A stretch of 49,003 nt of DNA from an uncultured Spirochaetaceae bacterium (lineage in GTDB: Bacteria; Spirochaetota; Spirochaetia; Treponematales; Treponemataceae), in the NCBI GenBank assembly GCA_902797055.1, contig CADBRT010000050.1:1-49003 (forward strand), written 5' to 3'. The notes under the pieces were generated by a model. It searched no databases. It saw nothing but the letters and a program-made list of their open reading frames with translations, and had not been told where the DNA came from. Below, in pieces: positions 9,499 through 17,685 of this stretch. The position numbers and the translations under genes were made by a program. Each line of letters begins with the position of its first letter. Position 1 is the stretch's first letter.

Positions 9499-10338
9499 TT
9501 ACGCAACATACGCCTCAAGCCGCTCCATGCGCATCGGATGCTGCATGCGGACAATGGCATGTTTTTCAATCTGGCGGATGCGTTCCTTCGTCAGATTGCA
9601 GGCATCACCAACTTCCTTGAGCGACATAGGTTTGCAGCCGCCGAGACCGAACCGCATGCGGAGCACCTTTTCCTCATTCGGTCTGAGCGTCTTAAGAACC
9701 ATATCGATGTCGCTCTTCATAGACTTCTCAACGGCGAGGTCATCTGGAGAAACTGACATTGTGTCCTCCATGAAATCCCCAACGGTGCTCTTCGATGAAT
9801 CAGAACCGGTAACCTGAGCGTCAAGGCTGACCATATCACGAGAAATGTTTATCATGTCACGGACATGAGCAGGCTCCATTCCGAGCATTGCACCGATTTC
9901 AGAGATTTCCTGTTCCTCTGTCTTTTTTCCACCCACCAGTTTACGAGCTTTTTCAATCTGCACAAGCTCGTTGCCACGATTGAGCGGCAGGCGGATAGCT
10001 CGGCTCTTTTCGCAGATAGCTTTCAGGATTGTCTGGCGAATCCACCACACAGCATAGGAAATGAAATGATAGCCCTTTGTAACATCAAAGTGGTCAATCG
10101 CCGTCATGAGGCCAAGGTTTCCTTCACTGATGAGATCCACAAGATCGAGACCATGATTCTGATACTTCTTGGCAACATTGACTACAAAGCGAAGATTTGC
10201 ACTTACAATTCTGTTCTTTGCAACTTTGTCACCTTTTTTAGCTTTCAGCGCCAAATCCTGCTCTTCCTCACGTGAAAGAAGCGGAATTCTGCTGATCTCT
10301 TTCAGATACATATTCAGTGTGTTCTCATCGTTTGTCAT
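9499..10338 (-). CDS. group 2 (RpoS/SigA-like) sigma-70 family factor
   Basis: A 279-aa sigma factor that lacks region 1.1. Region 1.2 begins at NMYLKEISRIPLL. Region 2 has the core-binding stretch LVDLISEGNLGLM and a region 2.3-2.4 sequence HFISYAVWWIRQTI, close to but not identical with the housekeeping FSTYATWWIRQAI. Region 4.2 has SLKEVGDACNLTKERIRQIEK, a complete helix-turn-helix. The short length and altered -10-reading segment point to an alternative factor. The start ATG follows GAGGA by 7 bases. Upstream lies a sigma-54 type promoter (10378-10394), so it may be under RpoN control, as rpoS is in Borrelia. Its order beside groES matches my recollection of TP1012/TP1013 in T. pallidum. 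The regulon is unknown. Confidence 0.88.
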   Translation of the reverse strand: MTNDENTLNMYLKEISRIPLLSREEEQDLALKAKKGDKVAKNRIVSANLRFVVNVAKKYQNHGLDLVDLISEGNLGLMTAIDHFDVTKGYHFISYAVWWIRQTILKAICEKSRAIRLPLNRGNELVQIEKARKLVGGKKTEEQEISEIGAMLGMEPAHVRDMINISRDMVSLDAQVTGSDSSKSTVGDFMEDTMSVSPDDLAVEKSMKSDIDMVLKTLRPNEEKVLRMRFGLGGCKPMSLKEVGDACNLTKERIRQIEKHAIVRMQHPMRMERLEAYVA

Positions 10339-10377
10339 GCCGTGTCCTCGCTAAGAAATAGAAATCACTTATTTATT

Positions 10378-10394
10378 AGCACATTCCGTGCCAA
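10378..10394 (-). promoter_or_regulatory. sigma-54 (-24/-12) promoter of the alternative sigma factor
   Basis: On the minus strand the site reads TTGGCACGGAATGTGCT. The consensus is YTGGCACG-N4-TTGCW; only one base in the -12 box differs, and the GG-N10-GC spacing is exact. Transcription would start near 10367, leaving a leader of about 29 bases that contains the GAGGA ribosome site. No sigma-70 pair of similar quality is visible for this gene. Confidence 0.65.
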
Positions 10395-10593
10395 AAAACA
10401 AATTTCCTCTAAAAAAGACATTCAAATGATAAATTCTCGACAATTTACTATTCAAGAACAAAAAAAGGTAAGAAATTCAGTGCAAATTTTACTCACTCAG
10501 GTAAAAAAGAAATCAAATTGTGCATTTTTTACACAGGAACGAATCTGCCGCTCAAGAAACGCGACATTAGCATACAAATTTTTACATAAGGAA

Positions 10594-10625
10594 GGAAAAA
10601 AAGACCGCTGGAGATATTCCAGCGG
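10594..10625 (-). terminator. rho-independent terminator of groES
   Basis: Perfect 8-bp stem CCGCTGGA/TCCAGCGG (10605-10612/10618-10625), 5-base loop, followed on the minus strand by a run of U (10596-10602). It lies 19 bases after the groES stop. Confidence 0.9.
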
Positions 10626-10643
10626 CATATGTACATCTATTTT

Positions 10644-10916
10644 TTACTCAACAACCGCGATGATATCGGAATTTTTCAGAATAAGAAAATCTTCCCCATC
10701 AATCTTAATGGCGGTTCCTGCATACTTATCATACAGAATCTTTTCGCCAATCTTAACAGTAATCTTTTCTTTCTCTGTTCCCGGTCCGACAGCTTCAACA
10801 GTAGCCTGCTGTGTCTTCTCCTGAGCAGTGTCAGGAATAATGATTCCACTTGCTGTCTTGGTCTCTGCTGCAACCTGCTTTACCAGAACGCGGTCTGCCA
10901 AAGGTCTAACTTTCAT
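10644..10916 (-). CDS. groES: co-chaperonin GroES
   Basis: The 90-aa product caps the GroEL folding chamber. It has the canonical opening MKVRPLADRVLVK, the mobile loop ETKTASGIIIPDTAQEK (about residues 17-33) and the closing pattern EDFLILKNSDIIAVVE. I start it at ATG 10916, preceded by GGAGG at 6 bases, rather than at the in-frame ATG 10931. groEL is not next to it. No CIRCE repeat (TTAGCACTC-N9-GAGTGCTAA) is visible upstream; instead there is an ordinary sigma-70 promoter at 10975-11003. It is a separate unit with its own promoter and terminator, though read-through from the TPR gene is possible. Confidence 0.97.
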   Translation of the reverse strand: MKVRPLADRVLVKQVAAETKTASGIIIPDTAQEKTQQATVEAVGPGTEKEKITVKIGEKILYDKYAGTAIKIDGEDFLILKNSDIIAVVE

Positions 10917-10974
10917 ATCTTTCCTCCACATACGGACGTAATTTGTAAATCCTTATTAATATTCGGATACATTC

Positions 10975-11003
10975 AATGTAATAAAATTAGAGATGAACGT
11001 CAA
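10975..11003 (-). promoter_or_regulatory. sigma-70 promoter of groES
   Basis: Minus strand: TTGACG (10998-11003), 17-base spacer, TACATT (10975-10980). It starts 7 bases after the TPR gene's stop codon, in the only gap between the two genes. Confidence 0.5.
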
Positions 11004-11010
11004 ATTTTAT

Positions 11011-12951
11011 TTACAAAAGCTGCCGCAAAAGAAACCGAGCCTTATTGTGTGAAGGATTCAAATTTAACGCATACTGGCATGACCTGACAGCATCCTGGCG
11101 GTTTCCAAGGCCAATAGCACACTCCGCAATACGGTACAGAACTTCAGCTTTAAGCCGCGGTTCCGAAACACGTCCGCTCGCTTTGTTCAGGAAATCCAAA
11201 GCCTCCGCATCGCGACTGTACCCGGACAAAATATTCGCCATATTTACATATGAGTTAGTCACGGCCCTGTTCTGTCCAGCTGTATTCAAGACGGGACTTC
11301 GCTTTGTAAATGTCGACAGTATATACCGGTAGAGTTTTTCGGCGCTTGCGTAATCCTTGTTTTTGACCGCAAAATAGGCAGCATCCTCACATTCCCACAA
11401 TCTGAGCGTTTCAGGATGTTCAGCAGCGGCAAAGACGAAGACTGTTTTTCCGTCAGCAGATTTTTCCGCATAACTCGCCTGCAGGTAATTGTTAAACAGG
11501 ATTTCAGCATCATGATCGTTATTGTTGGTAACCAAAGTCCGCACTGCATAGCGCATGATTTCAGGAGGATACAGAGATGGTTCGAGTTCATGGGCTTCAA
11601 GCAACGCCCACACACGGGAAGCCTTCTCGCTTTTCTCATCCGAACGAACTGACTTGCTTTTCAGAATCTCCTTGAGGACAATCAAAAATGTTGAATCCTG
11701 GATCGTAAGCGCATTGTCAATCCGAACAATGACATCATCATAGGAAACGACAGGAACAGCATCCCATTCTTCCATAGCCAAAGAGCGGAGTCCAGCCTGC
11801 CGCAACCCCTGTTCCAAGGAACCCTCTTTCGGACGGTTCTGAGAAGCAATGGCATATTCGGCATAGGCAGCAAGTCCTGGACCATAGTAGGGATAAAAGT
11901 TCACTAAATCGTAAAGTCTATCGTGCTGTTCAATCGGATTATCAGAGTCACGCGCATACAACGCCGTGTTCATGAATATAAGAGGAAGCACATCGGAAAG
12001 GACTGGCGTTTTATTCTCCATAAAGGATTTCATATAAGGAGAAGAAGCGTCAACAACCCTGCGCCTCATCTCCTGTGCTGTTTTGTCATCACCGAGAATA
12101 TAGTAATTATCAGACTCCAAGGCACGAAGCTCTACAGCACTGGCTATATCGTCAGCATCTGCATAGGTATCAGCCTTGAGCAATGCCTCAAGGCTCTGAG
12201 CATACCGTGCAGAATCGTAGAACACCAATCCCCAGAAGAGAGCATCATGGAATGAACCTGCTTCACCGGGGTACAGCACAGCCGCATCATCATAAGCCCC
12301 CTTGACCATGTATATGGATGCCGCATTGATTACCCAGCGGCAAATTCCAGAACCCTTAAAGGCATCGATATACACAGGAATAAAGCGTTCGTCAAGGAAA
12401 ACCTTTTTAGGATCAGCTGGCACATCACGTTTTTTCAGCCATGAGAACAAGCCTTTCTTTTCTGTAAAAAGCGTATTCGCATCATCGCCTGACTGCAACG
12501 CATTGCGCAAAAAAGCTTCAGCATAAATGCTACCGTACTCGGTACCGGAGAGGATTTTTACACGCTTTAACGCTTCGGACACCCTATCTTGCCGCAGAAG
12601 AAAATTTCCGTAAAGTGCAATTAGGTCATGATTCGCGGGAGACCGGAGCAACGCTCTTTTCAAAGATTTTTCAGCCCGTACAGAATCGGAAAGCGACATA
12701 TACCGTTTGTAAACACCTATCTGATCGGGAACAGAAAAAGCCCGTTTTTCTACACGTTCCAACACCTTCAAAGCATTTTCGGAGTCCCCTTCCCCGATAT
12801 ATCTATCGATAAGGGCAAATTCCGTCGCTATTGCCGCTCCCTCATAATGAGAAGTACGCAACCTCAGAAATAAAAGCACCCCGCTAGCAATCAAAGCAAG
12901 CAGGGTAACTATGAGAACAATAAAAATGATTCGATTTCTTTTCACAGTCAA
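11011..12951 (-). CDS. TPR-repeat membrane-anchored protein, unknown function
   Basis: A protein of about 646 aa with one N-terminal membrane anchor (about residues 8-28, after KRNR, so the bulk is outside the cytoplasm) followed by helical repeats. TPR-like units are visible near residues 45-150 (for example AEKSLKRALLRSPANHDLIALYGNFLL) and again at the C-terminus (about 560-646, with YRIAECAIGLGNRQDAVRSCQYALNLNPSH). The start is TTG 12951, whose TTGA overlaps the nusB stop; GTG 12945 is an equally possible start. The gene is translationally linked to nusB and lies between it and groES. Such proteins usually scaffold envelope complexes, but nothing here identifies a partner. Confidence 0.7.
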   Translation of the reverse strand: MTVKRNRIIFIVLIVTLLALIASGVLLFLRLRTSHYEGAAIATEFALIDRYIGEGDSENALKVLERVEKRAFSVPDQIGVYKRYMSLSDSVRAEKSLKRALLRSPANHDLIALYGNFLLRQDRVSEALKRVKILSGTEYGSIYAEAFLRNALQSGDDANTLFTEKKGLFSWLKKRDVPADPKKVFLDERFIPVYIDAFKGSGICRWVINAASIYMVKGAYDDAAVLYPGEAGSFHDALFWGLVFYDSARYAQSLEALLKADTYADADDIASAVELRALESDNYYILGDDKTAQEMRRRVVDASSPYMKSFMENKTPVLSDVLPLIFMNTALYARDSDNPIEQHDRLYDLVNFYPYYGPGLAAYAEYAIASQNRPKEGSLEQGLRQAGLRSLAMEEWDAVPVVSYDDVIVRIDNALTIQDSTFLIVLKEILKSKSVRSDEKSEKASRVWALLEAHELEPSLYPPEIMRYAVRTLVTNNNDHDAEILFNNYLQASYAEKSADGKTVFVFAAAEHPETLRLWECEDAAYFAVKNKDYASAEKLYRYILSTFTKRSPVLNTAGQNRAVTNSYVNMANILSGYSRDAEALDFLNKASGRVSEPRLKAEVLYRIAECAIGLGNRQDAVRSCQYALNLNPSHNKARFLLRQLL

Positions 12952-13355
12952 GTCTGCAACTCTCTGTTTATAGTATCGAGAACTGCATTTATGAACTTGA
13001 ATGAATCGTCAGCACCGTATTCCCGGGCAATACCGATAGCTTCATCAATAACAATTGACGGCTGTATATCCTTGTGGAACAGCAACTGTGCAACGCTGAC
13101 GCGGAGAATAGCCATTGAAACCTTATTCACTCTGTTGAAATCCCATTTTTCACTTAAATGGGCTTTTATGAGGGTATCGATTTCTTCAATATGATTGATT
13201 GTACCCGCAATAATTATGCGGGCAAAATCACGGGTGTCCTGGTCACACTCTTCAGAAACCCATTCGAGTTTCAGAAGATCTTCCAAACTCTCCTTCCCTA
13301 TTTCCCAAGAATAGAGAGCCTGAAATGCCATTATTCTGCCTTTACGCCTTGACAC
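12948..13355 (-). CDS. nusB: transcription antitermination factor NusB
   Basis: NusB binds boxA RNA with NusE (S10) to prevent early termination in rRNA operons. The 135-aa product has the family's all-helical pattern: RRKGRIMAFQALYSWEIG at the N-terminus, FNRVNKVSMAILRVSVAQLL in the middle and PSIVIDEAIGIAREYGADDS then FINAVLDTI at the end. The start is GTG 13355, which gives the usual NusB N-terminus; the in-frame ATG 13331 would cut off the first helix. It lies 12 bases after the SurA-like gene and overlaps the TPR gene. Confidence 0.95.
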   Translation of the reverse strand: MSRRKGRIMAFQALYSWEIGKESLEDLLKLEWVSEECDQDTRDFARIIIAGTINHIEEIDTLIKAHLSEKWDFNRVNKVSMAILRVSVAQLLFHKDIQPSIVIDEAIGIAREYGADDSFKFINAVLDTINRELQT

Positions 13356-13367
13356 TTTTTAGCAGCC

Positions 13368-14447
13368 TTACCAGTTTTCAAGCACTTTATCAAGTGCTTT
13401 ATCTTTCTTCTTGCGGTCTACATTAGCAGGGATATCGAGACCCTTCGCCAAATCCTGTGCAGCAGTTGCAAGGAACTGGCTCTGCTTCTGCGCAGTCAAA
13501 CGCTGCTTGATGAAATCGTAAACAGTAATCGTTGAATCAGGTTCAATGATGTCGTCAAGATTAAGCATCTTTGCATCGTACTTATCTATTATGGAATAGA
13601 ACTGATAATCGTTGTCTGTAGTGCTCAACTCGCTGATGTATCCCTTATTTCTACCGAAAAGCTCCAGAACTCTATCATAAGACCATCCAAGTCGCTGAGC
13701 CTGAGCCGCTGTTTTTGCAACTACCAGATAGCCAGCTTGATATATCTTTCCGTTCTCACTGGAAGCCTTTATCTGCTCTTCCCCAGACTTTGTCTTATAT
13801 TGTGCCAGCAGAGCCTCTGCTTTTGACTTTGCCGCAGCAACATTGGATTCCTTCGGTACGATAACGAGGAACAGTTTAAGCATATCGTTCCACACGAAAG
13901 AAGAACGGTTCATTTCATACGCGTTACGGATTTCATCATTTGTAGCAGCAACCCGCTTGAGCTCATCCTCTTTCTTTACAAGAACATAACGCTGAGCAAC
14001 GAGCTGATTTCTCAGATACTCTTTATACTCCGGGAGAGACATTCCTGTCTGCTCCTGCATATATACTCCGAGCGATTTTCCTGTCTGGCTCTGTATGAAA
14101 TCAGAAAGCTGTGCTTCCGTCACCTGCTGCCCCAACTGCTGTGCAAAAGTGTTGAGGAATGCTGCATCTACTTGGCTGTCGGTAACAGTAATACCGTCTT
14201 TTGCCGCGGCTTGCGCGACAAGCTTCTCTGAAATCAGAGAATCAAGAATCTGCCGTTTCTGCTCAACAGTAAAGGACTCCGCACCTGTCTCCTTTTTCAG
14301 GAAATCAACACGGGCTTTAAGCTGTTTAAGAGTAACGGTTTCAGACTTGTTCATCTTGATGACAGCAAGGGGTGTCAAGTCATTCTGGGCGACGGCAGAA
14401 AGTGCCATCGTAACAAATAGGGCTATACCAATAAAAAGACGTTTCAT
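13368..14447 (-). CDS. SurA/PpiD-type periplasmic chaperone domain protein
   Basis: A 359-aa exported protein. ATG 14447 has a GAGGATAGGA purine-rich site and is followed by a clear signal peptide (KRLFIGIALFVTMALSAVA, cleaved near residue 20). The mature part begins like a SurA N-terminal domain: a helix-rich segment with KRQILDSLISEKLVAQAAAKDGI (about 60-83) and DSQVDAAFLNTFAQQ. I do not see a clear parvulin domain after it. The C-terminal tail is Lys-rich. It probably binds unfolded outer-membrane or periplasmic proteins. By order beside nusB and alaS it corresponds, as I recall, to the T. pallidum gene once called basic membrane protein (TP1016). Function is inferred from the N-terminal domain only. 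Confidence 0.7.
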   Translation of the reverse strand: MKRLFIGIALFVTMALSAVAQNDLTPLAVIKMNKSETVTLKQLKARVDFLKKETGAESFTVEQKRQILDSLISEKLVAQAAAKDGITVTDSQVDAAFLNTFAQQLGQQVTEAQLSDFIQSQTGKSLGVYMQEQTGMSLPEYKEYLRNQLVAQRYVLVKKEDELKRVAATNDEIRNAYEMNRSSFVWNDMLKLFLVIVPKESNVAAAKSKAEALLAQYKTKSGEEQIKASSENGKIYQAGYLVVAKTAAQAQRLGWSYDRVLELFGRNKGYISELSTTDNDYQFYSIIDKYDAKMLNLDDIIEPDSTITVYDFIKQRLTAQKQSQFLATAAQDLAKGLDIPANVDRKKKDKALDKVLENW

Positions 14448-14575
14448 TTTCCTATCCTCGATCTTATTTAACAAAGATTTAAGGCACAACGGATAACGCT
14501 GCCATCCTACTTCATTAAATAAACGCTTTTAGAATGTATAAGTTACACCAGCTTTTTAGCCGACAGGTATAAACT

Positions 14576-16411
14576 TTATTTGTCCAACGGCAGACCGCCC
14601 TCAATTGTAGCGCGGATTCTGCGGACACCGGCGGATGACGACTGTTCCTTGACAATGTGGAAGTGTCCAATTTGCGCAGTGTGCTGCACGTGTGGACCTC
14701 CGCATACTTCTTTGCTGAACCAGCCATCTTTATCGCCGATTGTGTAAACTTTGACCTGACTGTCGTACTTTTCCCCGAACAAAGCACGTGCATTCTGTGC
14801 ACGGGCTTCGTCAATCCCCATGATTTCCATGGAAACAGGAAGATCAGCCTGAATCTTTTCGTTTACAATATCTTCAACCTGCTGCACCTCTTCTTTTGTC
14901 ATAGCACGATGAAAACTGAAGTCAAACCTCATGCGTTCTGCTGTGATATTGCTGCCCTTCTGTGCAACCTCATCTCCCAGAACATTCACCAACGCCTGCT
15001 GCAAAAGATGTGTAGCAGTATGATATTTAGTCGTAATATCGCTATGATCGACAAGTCCGCCCTTGAACGTTCCTGCGCTCAAAGTACGACTTTCTTCCTG
15101 ATGTTTCTTCTCCTGTTCCTTGAATTCCTCGATATCCACATCCATGCCGTTTTCACGGGCCATTTCCTGCGTAATCTCAATCGGGAATCCGAACGTATCA
15201 TACAGACGGAATGCAACACGCCCCGGAATAACCTTCTTCGGATTTTTCTGAAGGTTGGGCAACAGCTTCTGGAATTCCTTTTCACCGGCTTCCAGAGTCT
15301 TGCTGAACCGCCCCTCTTCCAAGGACAACTGTTCACAGATGAAGTCAGCGTGCTCGGCGAGTTCTGGATATGATTCCTTATATTCGTCAATGACAATAGC
15401 AGCGGGTTTTGCCAGGAACGCTCCGGTAATGCCGAGTTTTCTGCCGTAGCGCACGGCACGTCGAATGATACGGCGCAGAATGTATCCGGCACCAGTTCTG
15501 GCAGGTGTCACTGCCTGCGGATCTCCAAGAATAAAGGTAGCAGTACGGACATGATCTGCAATAATGCGGATAGCGATATCATCGCTTTCATTTGCCCCGT
15601 ATGCCTTTCCTGAAACTTCTTCAATACTCTTGATGATTGGCTGGAACACATCGATGTCGTAAACACTTTTCATGTGATTCAGAACAGAAACAGTGCGTTC
15701 AACCCCCATTCCAGTGTCCACGCACTTGCGTTCCATTTCGACGTAATGTCCCTGTGCATCCTTGTTGTAACCCATGAACACGTTGTTCCAGATTTCAAGA
15801 TACTTTCCGCAATGACAACCAGGACGGCAGTCCGGACCACACTTTGGCTGTCCATTATCATAGAAAATTTCTGTATCAGGACCGCATGGACCTGTCTGCC
15901 CGGCAGGTCCCCACCAGTTGTCTTCACGCGGCAGGAAGAAGATTCTTTCGCGGGGGATTCCCATCTCTTCCCAACGGGAAGCAGCTTCTTCATCACGGGG
16001 AATCTCTGTACCGTCAGCGTTTTTCTCGCCGGCAAAGACCGTCACATTAAGTTTTTCTTTCGGAATATTCAGATATTCGGGAGAGGTGAGGAATTCATAA
16101 CTGAACGCAATGGACTCTTTCTTGAAATATGCCCCAAGGCTCCAGTTTCCGAGCATTTCGAAAAAAGTAAGGTGGCTCGGATCTCCTACGGAATCAATAT
16201 CACCTGTACGTACACACTTCTGATAATCTGTAAGCCGGTTTCCGGCAGGGTGCGGCTCTCCCAAAAGATACGGGACGAGCGGCTGCATTCCAGCTGTCGT
16301 GAAAAGAACGGTGGGGTCATTGTTCGGCAAAAGTGATTTTCCACCGATTTCCACATGCCCCTTCGACTTGAAAAAGTCGATATACTTAGAACGTAACTCG
16401 TTTACAGTCAT
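14576..16411 (-). CDS. alaS: alanyl-tRNA synthetase (short form without C-Ala)
   Basis: Charges tRNA-Ala. The 611-aa protein is much shorter than the common 870-aa form. The catalytic class II core is complete: LRSKYIDFFKSKGH start, LLPNNDPTVLFTTAGMQPL and TFFEMLGNWSLGAYFKKE. The editing domain is also present, with HxxxH (YHTATHLL) and CxxxH (VCGGPHVQHT). The chain then ends shortly after EQSSSAGVRRIRA, where most AlaRS proteins continue into the C-Ala domain; the reading frame is clean up to a natural stop, so this is not a frameshift. A shortened AlaRS is, to my knowledge, also found in other spirochaetes. ATG 16411 matches the family start but has no ribosome site. Confidence 0.95.
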   Translation of the reverse strand: MTVNELRSKYIDFFKSKGHVEIGGKSLLPNNDPTVLFTTAGMQPLVPYLLGEPHPAGNRLTDYQKCVRTGDIDSVGDPSHLTFFEMLGNWSLGAYFKKESIAFSYEFLTSPEYLNIPKEKLNVTVFAGEKNADGTEIPRDEEAASRWEEMGIPRERIFFLPREDNWWGPAGQTGPCGPDTEIFYDNGQPKCGPDCRPGCHCGKYLEIWNNVFMGYNKDAQGHYVEMERKCVDTGMGVERTVSVLNHMKSVYDIDVFQPIIKSIEEVSGKAYGANESDDIAIRIIADHVRTATFILGDPQAVTPARTGAGYILRRIIRRAVRYGRKLGITGAFLAKPAAIVIDEYKESYPELAEHADFICEQLSLEEGRFSKTLEAGEKEFQKLLPNLQKNPKKVIPGRVAFRLYDTFGFPIEITQEMARENGMDVDIEEFKEQEKKHQEESRTLSAGTFKGGLVDHSDITTKYHTATHLLQQALVNVLGDEVAQKGSNITAERMRFDFSFHRAMTKEEVQQVEDIVNEKIQADLPVSMEIMGIDEARAQNARALFGEKYDSQVKVYTIGDKDGWFSKEVCGGPHVQHTAQIGHFHIVKEQSSSAGVRRIRATIEGGLPLDK

Positions 16412-16419
16412 ATCAAAAT

Positions 16420-16448
16420 ATACTAAATTATTGTAGCGTTTTAGTCAA
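16420..16448 (-). promoter_or_regulatory. candidate promoter of alaS, very close to the start codon
   Basis: Minus strand: TTGACT (16443-16448), 17-base spacer, TAGTAT (16420-16425). Transcription would begin within about two bases of the alaS ATG (16411). An alternative -10, TACAAT at 16430-16435, would leave a leader of about 12 bases. Either way no Shine-Dalgarno site precedes the ATG. Confidence 0.4.
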
Positions 16449-16545
16449 TCATACGGAAAATGCCTCACCGTTGCGTGTTAGTTTATTTCCTCCAATCCAT
16501 TACATTATGCACTGACACATCGAAAACTCCGTAAAAAGCAGGTCG

Positions 16546-16737
16546 TTATTCCGCACCGTGAAGAGGATCTTCATCCTCCATCTTTCCCGTAGTCCGCCCA
16601 TTGTTCTTGACTTCGGCAGCGGCTCCGACGGAGGCTTCCAGCTTTTGAACCGCAACGGGGGGCACTCCGGCAAAAGAGTCGGCGGCACACGACACCTGAG
16701 AGGGAAGCTCGTGACATCTGAAAGGGAAGCCCCACAC
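16546..16737 (-). CDS. possible small ORF or frameshifted tail of the pseudouridine synthase
   Basis: Directly after the stop of the upstream RluA-like gene (TGA 16738-16740), a GTG-initiated frame of 63 codons runs to TAA. Its codon choice (GCC, GTC, GAA, AAG) and composition, ending KMEDEDPLHGAE, look more protein-like than the other two frames. It has no good ribosome site. It may be a real small protein translated by reinitiation, or the original C-terminal tail of the synthase detached by an indel. Otherwise 16412-16737 shows only the alaS promoter. Confidence 0.3.
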   Translation of the reverse strand: MWGFPFRCHELPSQVSCAADSFAGVPPVAVQKLEASVGAAAEVKNNGRTTGKMEDEDPLHGAE

Positions 16738-17685
16738 TCACCGGGCGTGAGAATTTCTGAGTTTGCCGAGAGCAATGAAATCCATGTGACTTTTGTCTTT
16801 TGCGGAGAGGCGTTTCCGTGGGGCCGTTTCTTCTTCCCGGCTCCACTTCTGATCGCGGTCTTTTGCTGCGGACTTGTCACGCCAAATGGGCAGTTCCGGG
16901 TGGAAGTCGCCCTTGTGAACATACTCCGCCCACGCAGGCTCCTCCGGCACTTCAAAGCGGAGTTTTTTCCCCGTCCCCGGGTGCACAATCTCCAGCGTGC
17001 GGGCATGGAGCGCGAGGCGGTGGAACGGGTCGGTGTGCGCGCGGTAGTTTTCATCCCCAGCCAATGGATACCCCTTTGAGGAAAGGTGTGCGCGTATCTG
17101 ATTCTTTTTACCGGTTTCCAGAGACAGCTCAAATAATGTATGGGTAGGACCGCGCTCAATGGTTTTAAAATGAGTGATTGCCCGGACGGTCTTTACGTTC
17201 TGTTTGTCATTTTCCTGAGATTTCTGCGGTACATACCCAACATGGTAGGCGTTCTGGGCAAGAGGTTCATCAATTGTACCGGAAGGGGGAAGAGAAAGTT
17301 TTTTGTTCCGGGGGTTTTCCGCTACAGCACGGTAAAGCCGCTCAGTTTTAGCAGTACGCCAGTTGGCGACCAGTTTCTTTTGTGCGCTTTCATTCAACGC
17401 AAACAGCATGACACCGCTTGTATCGCGGTCAAGGCGGTGCACGACAAAGGGTTTGTGGGAAGCAGAAAAAGTCCCCCTGGTGCGCATGATTTTTTCTAAG
17501 ACTTCGACCGCCGTCCGCGCCTTGCTCCCCGGATAGGGAACCGACAGCATTCCGGAAGGCTTGTTGATAACAACAATATCATCATCTTCATAGAGGATTT
17601 CTATCTTTTCCCTGCCGTAGTCGCTTTTATACTTGCGCTTGTACTGAGTGCTAGCTTTTACTTTCGATTGTGTTGTCTGTGCCAT
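16738..17685 (-). CDS. RluA-family RNA pseudouridine synthase
   Basis: Isomerises specific uridines in rRNA or tRNA to pseudouridine. The 315-aa protein has the family core: ILYEDDDIVVINKPSGM (about 30-46), the catalytic Asp in VHRLDRDTSG (about 82-91), the YRA strand and the C-terminal KKNQIRAHLSSKGYPLAGD. No S4 RNA-binding domain precedes it. The basic, charged C-terminal tail (about 260-315) is unusual and may bind RNA. I start it at ATG 17685 (AAGGA 8 bases upstream) instead of ATG 17712, which would overlap the upstream gene more. It still overlaps the 3' end of the small membrane protein gene by 35 bases. The exact RNA target cannot be read from sequence. Confidence 0.88.
   Translation of the reverse strand: MAQTTQSKVKASTQYKRKYKSDYGREKIEILYEDDDIVVINKPSGMLSVPYPGSKARTAVEVLEKIMRTRGTFSASHKPFVVHRLDRDTSGVMLFALNESAQKKLVANWRTAKTERLYRAVAENPRNKKLSLPPSGTIDEPLAQNAYHVGYVPQKSQENDKQNVKTVRAITHFKTIERGPTHTLFELSLETGKKNQIRAHLSSKGYPLAGDENYRAHTDPFHRLALHARTLEIVHPGTGKKLRFEVPEEPAWAEYVHKGDFHPELPIWRDKSAAKDRDQKWSREEETAPRKRLSAKDKSHMDFIALGKLRNSHAR

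Larger units (their letters stand above)
10339..10643. other. intergenic region between groES and the sigma gene
   Basis: This A+T-rich 305-base stretch holds the sigma-54 promoter of the sigma gene (10378-10394) and the groES terminator (10594-10625). Nothing convincing lies in 10395-10590. A lysine-rich plus-strand frame crosses it but runs through the terminator and into groES antisense, so it is not a gene. Confidence 0.6.

Noticed and set aside
10342-10824. Lysine-rich plus-strand frame across the sigma-groES gap
   Set aside because: It reads through the groES terminator stem and into groES antisense; openness follows from A-rich sequence.
10917-11010. CIRCE heat-shock operator expected before groES
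   Set aside because: No TTAGCACTC-N9-GAGTGCTAA or close variant is present.
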